A stretch of DNA of 64,000 bases from Bugula neritina (GCA_964035545.1 OZ037772.1:1453001-1517000), one strand, 5' to 3'; counted from the stretch's first letter, positions 1 to 11,133 are shown. The notes: generated by a model from the letters alone, not told the origin. Translations and numbers: made by a program.

Positions 1-269
1 CCTTGGGCACATGCCATGGGCACATCTGTTGACAGCTGTCAAGTACATGACAGTACATATTGATGCACTGCCTTGTCTATGTTACCCAGCAGTGCCTGCA
101 AACAAATATGGAGATATTACTTAGGAAATGAGCAGAATTATTTTTATTTCAGAGATTTTACATATTCTTACATTAACAAAGGCATAAATTTTGAACATCT
201 ACATAAAATATTGGAGATATGTTAACTTTTTCTGCAACATCTGTAAGTTAAACAGTAAAAAACAAGTTT

Positions 270-505
270 CTACCCAACATAAAATGTCAACCATAAGACA
301 ATAACTTGCATGAATTGAATGATGAGCCTGGATATCTTATTGCTGAGCTGTGACATCCTCTGCACAGTGTCTGCAAGGTGCTCTGAGTCAATATCATCAC
401 ACACACTAGAGCACAGCTGGCACTGTTCCAACAACACCTCCGATGAGGTCACCAGTTGCAGACAACACGCCTCTGTAGCTTCTTGACACTGGGAATCTTC
501 TGGCT
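270..505 (-). CDS. Kinesin-like gene, putative 3'-most exon
   Basis: Acceptor TATAG lies just above 505. The open frame reads PEDSQCQEATEACC and then a heptad-like stretch (SSEVLLEQCQLC, SEHLADTVQRMSQLSNKISR) that looks helical. It stays open to a stop near 270, though a GTTATT donor near 310 could end it earlier. Assignment to the kinesin tail rests on strand and order, not on a recognised domain. Confidence 0.4.
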
Positions 506-1012
506 CTATAAGTTTGTATAATGAGGTTATATTTAATACGATGTTACGTGATTATATGGAGTTGTCATCACAATACAGAATAGTGATAGTTTTGAGCAAC
601 AAATCTTATATTACTATATGAACTTATTGAGAAACAGCATCTTGGGAACATAGGCTTTACATTACTACATTACAATACACACACATGTATAACAGAAGTT
701 GAACAAAATACTTTTATATTCCTATCCTAAAAATTTCAATATTTTTCAAGTCAGTTGGTTCTACACTGTTCAGTGGAATGCTTTTTTTAAACAAAGAAAG
801 TGTTATTTACATTCATTAATTTTAGTTGCTAAGAGAGCTAAAGTTGCAGATAGTTCTTTTCCTTTCAGATAAAATGTGTTACATATGCATATGAATATGT
901 TCAACTGATGATATCAATTAAAATACAAATACCTTGCAACATAAAATAACACAACACCTGCAAAATACTGCTTACAATAGAATTTGCAGCTCTAACTGTA
1001 ATATTGAGTCTA

Positions 1013-1085
1013 CCCTGTAGTGTAATGGTAGCACGCTAGCGGGTGGAAATTTTTTAATTGAGTTTTGGGTTTGAAATGAAATTAG
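1013..1085 (+). repeat. tRNA-like (Gln-type) relic, possibly a SINE head
   Basis: The stretch TGTAGTGTAATGGTAGCAC resembles the A-box arm of a tRNA-Gln, and GGGTTTGAAATG about 45 bases later is a weak B-box. The acceptor stem does not pair and the anticodon arm is not readable, so this is not a functional tRNA gene. A tRNA-derived SINE remnant in an intron of the kinesin-like gene is the best reading. Confidence 0.25.
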
Positions 1086-1092
1086 GACTCAC

Positions 1093-1181
1093 CTGCTGAC
1101 GCTGCCTTGTAGCTCTCCAAAATGCTGCCAGCAGAGATTCTACACAACTCACACTGCTGCAGTATGCAGTCAAACACCTAC
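1093..1181 (-). CDS. Kinesin-like gene, tail exon
   Basis: An 89-nt open exon with a clean acceptor (GGGAGCAG) and a strong donor (GTGAGT). It reads VFDCILQQCELCRISAGSIL and then ESYKAASA. The frame is open throughout. No domain is recognised. Confidence 0.45.
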
Positions 1182-1513
1182 CTGCTCCCTGCATTGGTTG
1201 CTATAAACAGTACAGAGCTACACGTATGAGATAAGAGTGGACTAACAGAGTAGTCTCTGAGAATATATACGAGGTATATGACCAGAGAGGAGATTATTCC
1301 AAAACAGCCGAAACTAGGTTGGTGTGAAAATAATCCGACTTAATTAATGACTTTAGAAGTAAAACTACTGCTACTGTTTCAGACACACTCAGCTCTCATG
1401 TGCCTCACAGACGTCTCAGACATAAGGTAGTGAACTGCTTTAGTAATTGAAATTTTTGTAAAAAAGGTGACAAACAATTGAGTGAAGACAAAAAACAGAA
1501 ACATAACCAGTAC

Positions 1514-1701
1514 CTTTATTTTTTTGTAAACTGTAGGAGACGAAATCTTTGCACATGGAGAACATGGTACTGGAAGACATGAGCTTTGACCTTGACCTGC
1601 TTCTGACCTTCATAGATGGAGACTGTTGATTGGCTGAAGCAGAGTTGAAGACTAACTCCATAGAAGTGAGTTTATTCTCAGAGCTAAGGATCTCGCTCAG
1701 A
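1514..1701 (-). CDS. Kinesin-like gene, Ser/Arg-rich tail exon
   Basis: Acceptor TTGACAG and donor GTACTG flank an open frame with LSEILSSENKLTSMELVFNS, a basic RSRSRSK patch and a Ser-rich run. The basic/serine composition would suit a regulated tail segment. Function is not inferable beyond that. Confidence 0.5.
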
Positions 1702-2122
1702 CTGTCAATAGAGAAACAAAGAGATAGAGCTGCTCTACTCATACGTGGTGGAAGTTGATAAATGTCAAATAAATGCCAACAATATTTCACTCATTTGTAC
1801 TGGAAATTGAATGAAATCAGTAGAAAGTAAACGACATAAAATTATTTGAATTATCAAATAGCAAAGACGTTATGTTGTTGGCAATTTAATTAACTATTTT
1901 CTCAAATCAATATTATAAAGTATAAAACATAGTCCCAGAAAAACTCCACTGACAGAAATTGAACTTAAATTGGTGATCGAGCCAGTCCTAACATGTAAAC
2001 ACTAGATTTATCCCAGTGATTAGGCCAACAAAACTAAACTATAAGATTCCTAGGCAGATGCGAGGAGTAGTTAGTGGAACTGTTATAGTGCAGACCATAC
2101 TTAGCCTTAGTAGCTAGATTAC

Positions 2123-2343
2123 CTGGTAACCTGCTGATTGAGGGGGGTCAAGGAACTCTTCCAACTGTCACCTAGGTTGGAGAAGACAGCCAGACACTCA
2201 TGAGGTGTGTTACTGTCAAGTAACTCTCACATGTCGGCTAGTTTCTCCTCAAACTTGGACACAGTGAAGTCTGTGTATCTATTGAGTTGTTTATCCGTTA
2301 CCTTGACAACCATAACATTGTCCACTTCTTCCTGTTCAAATAT
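2123..2343 (-). pseudogene. Kinesin-like gene, tail exon with in-frame TGA
   Basis: The exon starts IFEQEEVDNVMVVKVTDKQL and continues NRYTDFTVSKFEEKLADM, then TGA (2227-2229), then ELLDSNTPHECLAVFSNLGD in the same frame. A CGA-to-TGA change (Met-Arg-Glu-Leu to Met-stop) would explain it, which is the usual CpG decay. The acceptor is TTCTAG; the donor choice at 2123 is tentative. Confidence 0.5.
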
Positions 2344-2409
2344 CTAGAACAGACAGACGCATGGTGTAACATATTTAGATGAATATTTATAAATTTATAT
2401 AAATAAATA

Positions 2410-2485
2410 AACAAGTGTATGTGAGTGTATGTGTGTGTGTGGTGCGTGTGTGGTCTGTGTGTGCGTGCATGTATCTGTGTGTATT
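2410..2485 (+). repeat. Degenerate GT microsatellite
   Basis: A run of GTGTATGTGTGTGTG-like sequence with interruptions lies in an intron of the minus-strand kinesin-like gene. The surrounding 2,490-3,580 is AT-rich intron in which I see no further exon. Confidence 0.8.
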
Positions 2486-3589
2486 ATTGACACAATCAAA
2501 GGCAAAATTCAACCTAAACAATTTTATCAATAGCTGGGTAGAAAGTACGGATCACATAATTTTTGTGAAAAAAAAACTTTTACACATGATAATTGAAAAA
2601 CTAAAATAAAAATGCATATTTTTAATATCATCTGGTACATGCTTTAATTATGGCAGACACAAGGCATGCACAGAGAAAGATAATTTCTTTAGTACATACT
2701 GTGGGTAATGCTGATGTGGACACTATGAACAATGCAAGTATTATACAGGAGTTGTCTACTCTTTGAAAACAGATAACTTGCTGTAGGCATTGACTTTAAT
2801 TGAATCAGTTTATTGCCTTCCCTTATAAGAAGAGCGACCTTATAAAGGTCAGTTTTACCCGACTCTACAATAAATAGGAGTAACTCAGACTAACATTATA
2901 GGCCCTCCTGGGTTATTTTATCATGTAGTTTTCTCATCATACGTTACAACTCATTAGGATCTGGTAGTAGGAAAATATAAAAAAGATATTTTAATTTAGG
3001 AGGAAAAACTGAAAAGTTACCAAAATCGAAGATGAGGTCTAGCGGAATAATAAGAAACTTCTCACAACAAAGTAATTAGCAATGAAGGGTCAGAGGTCAA
3101 GCATACACCAAATCTAGCAAATTTATTATCTTTAACAGCCTCTCAATGAAACCATGCCATGCCTAGTTCATGTCATAGCAACATACAACTGAGGGGGTGG
3201 GGGGGAGCATGACTAGGTTAGGAGAACATAACTCTGAAAAGAAAACAATGAGCTGTGTAATTATGTATGTTGATTTTCCAGGTACAGCAGGTGTAGAGCT
3301 CAAAGGATTACCAAATTTTAATATTGATATAGAATGCAATATTGAGTTTTAAAGGCAGTCATAAAAATGAAAAAGAAATAAAAGTAATGGCGCTGTGATG
3401 AATACAGATAATTAAAGCTGAAACTTCTGAACTTTCTAAAACCACACTATGAGAGACTACGCCGCCGTTGCAATCAACAATTGCAAATAAATGTTGTAAA
3501 AACTCATATTTCTTTTTTATTTGCTTCCACAACAATGCTGAAGGAGATGAAGACTATGAGTGAAAACAACACAACCCTTTCTCTCTTAC

Positions 3590-3824
3590 AGATCTAGATT
3601 GAGTATAGATTCACCATAATCCATTAGAGGGTATCGAGACACCAAATTACCGACCCCTACTAACTGAAGCTCACCACTAGGAACTGAAGCTAGGCTCTTC
3701 ACAGCCACTTCCTCTTTGCCTCCTTTTAGGTGTTTGAGTCCCGCAGACTGGAGAGGAAGCGCTGGGCCGAGGAGATGGTAGGTAAAGAGTCCGTCAGCAC
3801 GGCAGTGTGTGTGCGCTGCTTTAC
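3590..3824 (-). pseudogene. Kinesin-like gene, exon after the FHA domain, frameshifted
   Basis: The exon starts VKQRTHTAVLTDSLPTISSA and runs into a stop. A one-base shift near 3730 restores an open frame reading LKGGKEEVAVKSLASVPSGE and on to a GTAAGA donor. The junction with the FHA exon is also out of phase. Either the gene is dead or the assembly has single-base errors here. Confidence 0.4.
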
Positions 3825-4070
3825 CTGCAACGGAGTATTTAGAAATATTCTCAGCAAAAACATTTCAATCACTGACTGTGTAGTTACAGTGAAAGTATAA
3901 TAATACCATAATATATAAGTCATCATAACATTGAAGTATACAATGATAACTAAACATATATGCCGAGTGATGACCAATGTGCGTGGGAACATTAATATAT
4001 ACACATCAAACGACCAATATGCTTGGGGAATACTAATGAAGACATGACTGTACACAATAAACAGGCTTAC

Positions 4071-4213
4071 TGATCATTCTTCGCTTCCTCAATCTTAGTC
4101 TTGGCAAACAGGAAGTCCTTAGGAATGCTGGAGGACGTGCGTTTAGATGGGTCAACGCCGGCGAGGTGATTAAAGTGGAAATAGAGATCACCACCGATAA
4201 TAACTCGGTCTAC
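4071..4213 (-). CDS. Kinesin-3 FHA domain, second exon
   Basis: Reads VDRVIIGGDLYFHFNHLAGV and then DPSKRTSSSIPKDFLFAKTK. The pattern RVIxGxxxxFxFNHP is the diagnostic C-terminal FHA strand of kinesin-3 motors (KIF1/13/14/16). Here the final proline is replaced (FNHLAG). The acceptor joins in phase 0 to the preceding exon; the donor is GTAAGC. Confidence 0.75.
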
Positions 4214-4671
4214 CTACAGACATGATAACAGGAAATGATTCAAGATTGAAAATATTACACTAAACTAGCATAGTAAATAAACTACAAACACTAATCTATC
4301 AGTTTCATAAGCAATTTCATCACCCATATAATTGGATAGAATCAAGTAGAGTTTGTCACCTAATACACTTCACAATTGCTATAAAATCGAAAATGTAACG
4401 CTGTAGAAATTTTGTAAGCAAATTAGAAATGTTAATTGACGAGTTTTATACACAATTGCATCACACATGTAACTAAAAAGAATTTAGCATGAGCAAGTGC
4501 ATTCCATAATTTCTTACAGGTTATTCTAATACTTAAACACCACAAGGTTCATATATACAGTATAAGTAATGCAGTCATACAGTGTCATTAGATGCACATA
4601 GCTAGCAGAATCTGGCCACACAGTAAGCTGGCAGGTCCACAGTCAGTGAGGTTACAGTTCACACGTCTTAC

Positions 4672-4777
4672 GTGGTTCAGTGTCATTGAGTCCACAATCT
4701 GCTCTCCATTCACAAAAGTGGGAGCTTCCTTATCAATAGGAGTTATCACCACCTGGTTATCTTTATGCACCAACAGA
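4672..4777 (-). CDS. Kinesin-3 FHA domain, first visible exon
   Basis: Reads LLVHKDNQVVITPIDKEAPT then FVNGEQIVDSMTLNH and splices in phase 0 at a GTAAGA donor to the exon at 4071-4213, giving the FHA order NGxxI...LxHxDRVIIGG. The upstream exon that normally carries the start of the FHA fold (a PHLVNLNED-like strand) is not found between here and the coiled-coil exon. Confidence 0.7.
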
Positions 4778-5578
4778 CTGTAACAAGGACACTACATCTG
4801 AACAGATTGACTTTTGACTTTTTTTCTTTAATATTTGTTCATGCCTACTTATATTATAGCCAGTATTTACACTGAATTTCACAACGTGTTGTCATGTCTG
4901 TGATATGCAATCAATCAATCAATCGAATCACCAATCAACTAAAACTGCGTCTTCTTTCGAGATGTGACTTAAATTTAACACTTTACTCTACACCACCACG
5001 TTCTCTATGACATAGTATTCTATTTGAAAATTAAGAAATGCTTGCTTTTTAAGTACCACATGTATACTTGGACCAAATGTAACTGTAAGAATACCGTAGA
5101 TAGTAAAACAATTTGTGTCGAAAGTACAAACACGAAGAATAATACCACCAAGATCAAAAGATTTGGCAGCAAATTATACTTCATTACAATTACAAACTAA
5201 TGCATAGTTACACTGATTGAAATTGAGTTATACTTCACTTTACTAATATATTGATGGATTGGTTTATTACATATCACAGACATGAAAACATGTTGTGAAA
5301 GTCAGTGTAAATACTGGCCATAAAAAGTAGGCATGAATAAAATTGAAAAAAGAAAAAAGTCAGAACTCTGTTGGATTATTTAAAATAAAAGATCATTTAA
5401 AGCATTAACAAGGTATCTCTGCCCCATGCTTCTCTATATTTAATGGTTTGATATCCTGGTATTGGCAGTAAGTCATATTTCACTATACTAATAAGCTGAA
5501 TAAATGACAAATTTTATTAGAATTAATTAACTTTAACCAGAAATGCTATTTCACTTTCTATAGAAAAGTTACTGTTTA

Positions 5579-5829
5579 AGGGCAGACAATCACTAATACT
5601 CACCAGTATGTACGAGGGTAGACAATTACTAGTACTCACTCTCAAGGGCAGATAATTACTAGTACTTATGAATATGATCAAGGGCAGACAATTACTAATA
5701 CTCATCAGCATGTTCAAGGGTAAACAATTACTAATATTTATCAATGTGATCAAGGGCAGACAATTACTAATACTCATCAGCATATTCAAGGGCAGACAAC
5801 TACTAATATTCACCAGTATGTTCGAGGGC
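5579..5829. repeat. 36-bp minisatellite overlapping an exon end and its splice donor
   Basis: About seven units with 36-bp period, each like AGGGCAGACAATTACTAATA followed by CTCATCAGCATGTTCA. The last unit is continuous with the 3' end of the coiled-coil exon at 5814-5916. The repeat therefore reiterates exon end plus donor region; the lowest unit holds a canonical GTGAGT donor (minus strand, 5598-5603). Confidence 0.85.
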
Positions 5830-5916
5830 GGATGCCTCTTCTCTCACATTTTCCTCAACCAGTTTCTGTTTCAACTGCCAATCTCTCTGCTGATTTTCCA
5901 AGTTCAACTCTTTCTC
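5814..5916 (-). CDS. Kinesin-like gene, coiled-coil exon
   Basis: Acceptor GTTTAG opens the frame EKELNLENQQRDWQLKQKLV then EENVREEASALEHT. Regular charged heptads indicate a coiled coil, placed between neck and FHA as in kinesin-3. The exon start is in phase 0 with the end of the neck exon. The lower edge is uncertain because it merges into a minisatellite. Confidence 0.65.
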
Positions 5917-6420
5917 CTAAACACAAGCATGACTTGATATATATAACTGTCCTACAGTAACAGCAGTAGTCACATGTATTGAGATACAAAAGAGGTATTA
6001 TAAGTATAGACAACAACTTGGCAGTCAAACAGATCTGAAATTTATAGTCTTTGTCTGGTTTGTAGTCTAACATCAGCTCTAAATTAAATTAAAAAGAATG
6101 CATTACGAAATGCAATACATAGTAACCGCCTATGATTTATTTAGAATAGACTACATTATATATATTATTGTATACATTATATAATATCATGTAACATGGC
6201 AAATATCACATAATACTGTATAAATTATACAGTATTATATAGTATATAATATTACCCCGCCACACGCGCAGGACCACGGCGGTGAAAGGTGACCAAAGAT
6301 GATCATAGTAAATAATATTACATATAATTATATTTTATAAAATTATTTTATAAAACTACTATAATGTTTACGTAACGTCATAAAACAACCGACTACAGAC
6401 ACGAGAGGAAGTTGTATCAC

Positions 6421-6583
6421 CTTCAGAGCTTTGCGAAGATCCACAATCCCCTGCATGGTGGAGAGACTGTCCCGCCCTAACCTGATTGCTTGGCCCTCAG
6501 TCTACCTTTCTCAGCCCACAGCTCTCTGATCAACTTGACAATGAGATTTTTATTTACTCTAGCGAGGTTGACTATAGAACGGG
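6421..6583 (-). pseudogene. Kinesin motor end/neck exon with a frameshift
   Basis: After acceptor CATCTACAG the frame reads (A)RSIVNLARVNKNLIVKL then IRELWAEKGRLRAK, the conserved end of the kinesin motor and neck linker. It then hits TAG. A one-base deletion near 6485 restores RLGRDSLSTMQGIVDLRKAL and a phase-0 donor GTGATA. The upstream motor exons (P-loop, switch motifs) are not seen in the next 1.8 kb. Confidence 0.75.
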
Positions 6584-8373
6584 CTGTAGATGTGAAGAAA
6601 ACATGCTACCCAACACCAAGATTCATACCCTCAATTATAACTTTTCAAAAGAAAAATAAAAATTGTAGAAACTTTGGAAGTTAGATGTGTTTTCAAAATG
6701 TGAAGTAAAAAACACAATCCAAAAAGAATATAACCAATCACATGACTTGTTACATATTTAGACGCTGAACACTTTTTAAATGAAGCAGATAATCATAAGT
6801 GGGCTGAAAAGCATATTACAGTAGCTAGTTAAAAACACACATACTCCCACTTTTCTCATAAACTGTAAATACGCCCACACTCACATTGGTACCTGAACTC
6901 ATACTGAAAGCGTTGCTCATAGCTGGTTCATATTGATACTGATATCATGAAGTTAATAATGATATTCATCCTCAATAGTAAAGTTAGTAAATGGTATTGA
7001 TTCACCCACAATGACAATTACTTGCAAAAGTTATATATTATTTATTTATTGACTTGGTGAGTTATTTAATTTTATCAGTTATAATGTGTATCATTCAAAT
7101 GCGAATGTTGAAAATGATCTAGTCAATTTGATTACCTCATACTAATTTCGATTCATCACAATTGTCGCAATAATTTTGCCAATAATTCAGTTTCACGATG
7201 CTCATTCAGTGATTGACAGCTAGTCTTACATTGACCTTCAAGCCTAAAGCAACAGAATCTAACAGTAAGTGTAACTATAAGATTAAGTATATTTAGTTTA
7301 CTATCAAGTATTAACATTACCACGTAAAATTAAAATCTGTCAGTGTCTATAAAATTAAATTCTATAAAGCAAAATTACAAACCATTTTTATTCATGCTCT
7401 AACTTTGAAACCAGTGATACAAAAATAGTGTCATATCACTATTTGATATTCATGATGATATTGTTCTTGTAATTGATGTTCACATTCTGTTAATGTTATT
7501 CGTATTGATATTATTATTGGTATTGTGATACTGATCGTCATTCTGATTTAGTGAATTTCACTATGATTGTGGTTGCCCCTGGCCTGGCAACTGGCTCTTC
7601 TCATTGCCACACTCAGTCAGTCACTCGTACTGAGAGTGAGTACGCCGTACGGTATTCACACTCACAGTGATTGTCGTTGGGATTGTCAATATTGTCATAC
7701 TGATACTCATAGTCATTCAACCATACTCATTGTGATTCACAGCGAATGCTTGAGTGAATTGATACTGATAGCACATTGAGCTTGACATTAGGCATTAATT
7801 GATTAATTTCAAGTGATTATCTTTTACTTCGAGTTTTACCTCGTAGTCGTTGGGTTCAGCTTCAACTTGGTGTTGGTTTCAAAGTTGAAGCATCAGGATA
7901 TTGTGAATATGAAGAGAAGATGAAGCAGCTGTTTGGGGTGTAAACAAACCTAAATAGTACGCAAAAATTATAAATACTAAACGAAGAAATCAGCGGCGAT
8001 GAAAAGCACCGCTTGTTACAGGGTTTCTAAATTTATATTGCTATAGTGATGAGAAATCGCTTGAAGCAGCATTGAATAGGTAGTCACCGAGTGTATTGAC
8101 TTAAGAGCATCAAGTTTAAAATGCAAACAAATTCTTACACAAACTTTGCACGTGGTCACTACTCATTCGGTGCTGCTTCTAGTGATCTTCAGAACAACAA
8201 TAATGGTGACAGACAGTGAGCGTAACGCATGATAGTTTGAAAAATCTGTAAGTTTATAAATTTATATTGCAGTTGCTTGTAGATAGTGCTAGTATATTAA
8301 TAGTGATAAATTGATTTATAATTATGTTTTATTGTTATACTATTGTACTTGTAGCCTATATATATATATATAT
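6584..8373. other. AT-rich spacer without a recognisable gene
   Basis: No motor-domain exon or other conserved coding sequence is seen on either strand. Between about 7,440 and 7,790 the sequence is cryptically simple: short variants of GATACTGATAGTCATTC-like words recur irregularly. A similar texture recurs at 38,780-38,900. Confidence 0.6.
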
Positions 8374-8530
8374 ATACTGTGAGTTATTATATTATATACT
8401 GTGAGTTATTATATTATATACTATGAGGCATTATACTATATACTATGAGTTATTATATTATATACTATGAGTTATTATATTATATACTATGAGTTATTAT
8501 ATTATATACTATGAGGCATTATAATATTAT
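8374..8530. repeat. 22-bp AT-rich minisatellite
   Basis: About seven units like ACTATGAGTTATTATATTAT(AT), preceded by a short TA run (8358-8375). Variants with GGC in place of GTT occur twice. Confidence 0.8.
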
Positions 8531-8693
8531 AAACTGTTTCCCCAACAATGAGTGGAGACACAACTCCAACAAATGGCCAGTTGATGCTCCAATGACCACG
8601 GCTCTCTTCACAGAAGGTGTGACAACTCTACAGGGGGACTATGTCCAAGGGTTGGGCTACTACGAGTACGTCCCGCAATACTTCAGATGTTCT
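8524..8693 (+). CDS. Hypothetical exon of unknown gene
   Basis: Open frame reading NCFPNNEWRHNSNKWPVDAP then MTTALFTEGVTTLQGDYVQG and LGYYEYVPQYF, with amino-acid usage that looks coding. Splice sites are unclear and no family is recognised. A second short open stretch (KLPGYVTSRAFADTLPAAQT) follows at about 8,748-8,829. Either could be a 5' exon of the collagen gene downstream or an unrelated fragment. Confidence 0.25.
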
Positions 8694-9243
8694 GCTTTTT
8701 TCTTTAAACCCTTTATACTATACTAAAATTTATGTTAGATTTCTAGTTAAGCTTCCAGGCTACGTTACATCCAGAGCCTTTGCAGACACGCTGCCTGCAG
8801 CTCAGACACATGCAGACACTTGGCAATAGCTGCCAGTGAACTGATTCACTAGTGAAATAATATTGATAGTGTCATCCATGTGTCATGTTAGATTATTGGT
8901 ATAATGAGGTTACATCAGTGATGATTAAAATTACTTGTCAGTCTAGTTCACAATAATGCCTTTGCTGTCTATTTCTCTACATTCTTTACATTCCACAACA
9001 TTGCTTGGCTATTTCTTTAAACCTCTACATTATAGCCTACGGCATTCATAGTCTGTTGCATTAGATATGAAGTCATGGAATATAGAAGAACCACGTTTAT
9101 GTGAATCTCACACAAGTTCTGATTGGTTCTTGTGAATCTCACACAAGCTCTGATTGGTCTCATTACCTGTCTAATTACAAATATTGACAGAAGAAGACTT
9201 TAACTAACTGAAACTCTATCTCTATATTGATAATCTGCTTTAG

Positions 9244-9512
9244 TAAAAAGTGAGTACCTGGGGTGGAGAGAGCCAGTTCTCAGGAAGCTGATTATAGAGA
9301 GGGCTGAAGGAGCTGATTTTGTGCCAGTCTTGGAGACAGAGCAGGTTTTGGCCGGGACGGCTTTGAGAGTAACGATTAATGTGACAGCGGAGTTTGAAAG
9401 TCATCAACTTGAAGTGAGTGTGGATGCTTACCCACGTCTGCTGATTATAAACGAGTGTAGAGTTTTATTTACTGGGAAGCGGTTTGTTTTACCCCCTCAT
9501 AAGTGCAGAGAG
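9244..9512 (+). CDS. Putative 5' exon upstream of the collagen gene
   Basis: Starts after TTTAG and ends at donor GTAAAT. It is open over 89 codons: YLGWREPVLRKLIIERAEGA, ETEQVLAGTALRVTINVTAE, then two cysteines near the end (NECRVLF, PPHKCRE). The beta-rich texture suggests an extracellular domain, but I recognise no family. Its link to the collagen exons is inferred from strand and position. Confidence 0.4.
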
Positions 9513-9736
9513 GTAAATTTTCAGTTTCGTGGAACAGTTGATTTAGTTTATACAAAACACTCTCAATGCACTCTTCTAGAATACAAAGTTACAAGCTACA
9601 GGCTACAAAGTTATATAAGACATGCGTTATTGGAGGTGAAAAAGGTTTTGTTTTCTCTTTTTATTTTTCTTTATTTACTGATTATAGATATTTATTTTGA
9701 AAAGTTTTTGTCAACCACTGAGAGTTCCAAACACAG

Positions 9737-9823
9737 ATGCGGGCGGTGACTTTAAGCAGTGTTACAAGTTCTGTACCTTTGAGGCTCAATGTCAAGGGAT
9801 TCCAGGGTCCACCTGCCACCTTA
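9737..9823 (+). CDS. Putative Cys-rich extracellular exon
   Basis: Between acceptor ACACAG and donor GTGAGT. The preferred frame reads AGGDFKQCYKFCTFEAQCQG then IPGSTCHL, with four cysteines. An alternative frame is also open, so phase is uncertain. Confidence 0.35.
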
Positions 9824-10124
9824 GTGAGTTGTCTTCTCACAGCATACAGTTTGAAGTATGCTTATCAACTACCTAGTATGCTGAAACAAATGTGGGTTTT
9901 TAGTGTATAAGTGCTTTCTGACTCTCTTCAGTTTGTATAATACAAGAACCCAGTAGAATCACTGAATTGGTATAACATAGATATATATTCATCAGAAATG
10001 TACATGATGTAGCAGTGCAGCCCAATGAAGTCATTCGGAAAGTTAAATGATGTTCTTTTAGACATTGCTCTGTAGAACTCAGACTGAGCATGTGACATCC
10101 AGGTTCCGAGTGTATTACCATCAG

Positions 10125-10201
10125 TGGTGGAGACGAAGGAGGTTGTTGGTGTACAGGGGGTACTCACTACTACAACCGAGCTTGTGTACCTGGCATTACT
10201 A
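10125..10201 (+). CDS. Putative Cys-rich extracellular exon
   Basis: Acceptor CCATCAG, donor GTAAGT. Preferred frame GGDEGGCWCTGGTHYYNRAC then VPGIT. It looks like half of a small disulphide-rich module. Phase with its neighbours is not consistent, in line with indels elsewhere in this gene. Confidence 0.35.
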
Positions 10202-10264
10202 GTAAGTGTGTATCTAAAGACAAGCAGAGTGACAGATGAACTGACAAACTGACTGGCTAACTGG

Positions 10265-10372
10265 CTGGCTGACTGACTGACTGACTGACTGACTGACTGA
10301 CTGACTGACTGACTGACTGACTGACTGACTGGCTTACTGGCTGGCTGACTCACTGACTGACTGACTGACAGG
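10265..10372. repeat. CTGA tetranucleotide microsatellite
   Basis: Near-perfect (CTGA)n from about 10,267 to 10,333, flanked by CTGG variants, in an intron. It also makes a stop-free minus-strand SVSQSVSQ reading, which is an artefact. Confidence 0.95.
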
Positions 10373-10487
10373 TAAACAGATAGGTAAATATTGATCACAT
10401 ATATAGTGAAGCTACCAACTGAGACCCAGACTGTGTTTTGATTTAGCATATACTGGTATATGATATCTTTCTACAATGTGTTTACAG

Positions 10488-10631
10488 TTTACTCTACAAA
10501 GTATAGTTCCATCAGATGGACTCACTCTACTCACGTGTAAGACTCATCAAGAATGTCTACCCAATCAGATCTGTGTTAACGAGGTGTGCACACTGACGTG
10601 TGAAAGTGACTCTGAGTGTACATTCAACCAG
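10488..10631 (+). CDS. Putative Cys-rich (WAP/EB-like) exon
   Basis: After acceptor TTTACAG the frame reads FTLQSIVPSDGLTLL and then TCKTHQECLPNQICVNEVCT and LTCESDSECTFNQ, ending at donor GTTAGA. Seven cysteines with C-x5-C-x5-C-x4-C spacing recall small extracellular modules such as WAP or EB domains, which occur at the N-terminus of some early-animal fibrillar collagens. The module class is a guess. Confidence 0.45.
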
Positions 10632-10689
10632 GTTAGATACTGCATACATGTCTCTATCATAGCAGGTATTTCACAAACTATTCTGAAAC

Positions 10690-10973
10690 CCATACTTTTA
10701 TTGTTCATTGTCTACGTATTCTCCACCATATTTTTACTAGAAGTAAACTTTATTTCAGTAATGAGTTTAAAATAAATTATTGTTTCGCATTGTACAGTTT
10801 ATTATTGCCTGAATCTTGTAATAAGAATATTGACAATATTAGAGCAGCTATGTGATTGGCTTAACAATACCAGAGCAGGGATTTGATTGGCTTAGCAATA
10901 TCAGTGCAGCGATGTGATTAGTTTTACAATATCAAAGCAGGGATGTGATTGGCTACTCTGTTCTGTTCTGCAG
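10690..10973. repeat. Local duplication, upstream block
   Basis: This intron block, from the CATACTTTTATTG stretch to the acceptor CTGTTCTGTTCTGCAG, is repeated at 11,788-12,053 in the same orientation with scattered substitutions. Both blocks contain a roughly 30-bp sub-repeat built on CAGCGATGTGATTGGCTT. Confidence 0.8.
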
Positions 10974-11133
10974 GGCTTCAGAGGAGACGAGGGGAAACGG
11001 GATTGCCCTGTGCTGTAGGAGATGCTGGAAAACCCGGACCTCAATGTCCAATGGGAGAGAGCCGGTCGACTGGGCTCAAGAGATTCCTCGGACCAGTCGG
11101 TGCTCCTGGTTATCCTGACCTGCAAGAACCGAG
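10974..11133 (+). pseudogene. Degenerate collagen triple-helix exon
   Basis: Starts GFRGDEG, then shifts frame into GLPCAVGDAGKPGPQCPMGE and later GLKRFLGPVGAPGYPDLQEP. Of about 15 Gly positions, several are replaced (Cys twice, Arg twice, Asp, Glu). Any one would kink a triple helix, so the exon is decayed. Confidence 0.75.

Larger units (their letters stand above)
270..6583 (-). pseudogene. Kinesin-3 family (KIF14-like) gene, damaged and without motor exons
   Basis: Kinesin-3 proteins are plus-end microtubule motors with an N-terminal motor, a short neck/coiled coil and an FHA phosphopeptide-binding domain. Exons read on the minus strand, in transcription order: 6421-6583 (end of motor/neck), 5814-5916 (coiled coil), 4672-4777 and 4071-4213 (FHA), 3590-3824, 2123-2343, 1514-1701, 1093-1181 and 270-505 (tail, tentative). 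The neck motif RSIVNLARVN followed by KLIRELWAEK and the FHA motif DRVIIGGDLYFHFNH identify the family. KIF14 is the closest I can recall, but I did not align it. The catalytic motor domain is not visible upstream (6,584-8,370), the first FHA strand exon is missing, one exon carries an in-frame TGA and two carry apparent frameshifts. It is either a decayed gene or an unpolished assembly. Confidence 0.75.

Noticed and set aside
1013-1085. tRNA gene
   Set aside because: Only the A-box arm resembles a tRNA. The stems do not pair and the B-box is degenerate. The same applies to 25,337, 34,240 and 57,115.
9928-10449. Minus-strand 173-codon frame rich in SVSQ repeats
   Set aside because: Product of the CTGA microsatellite, antisense to the collagen-gene introns and exons.
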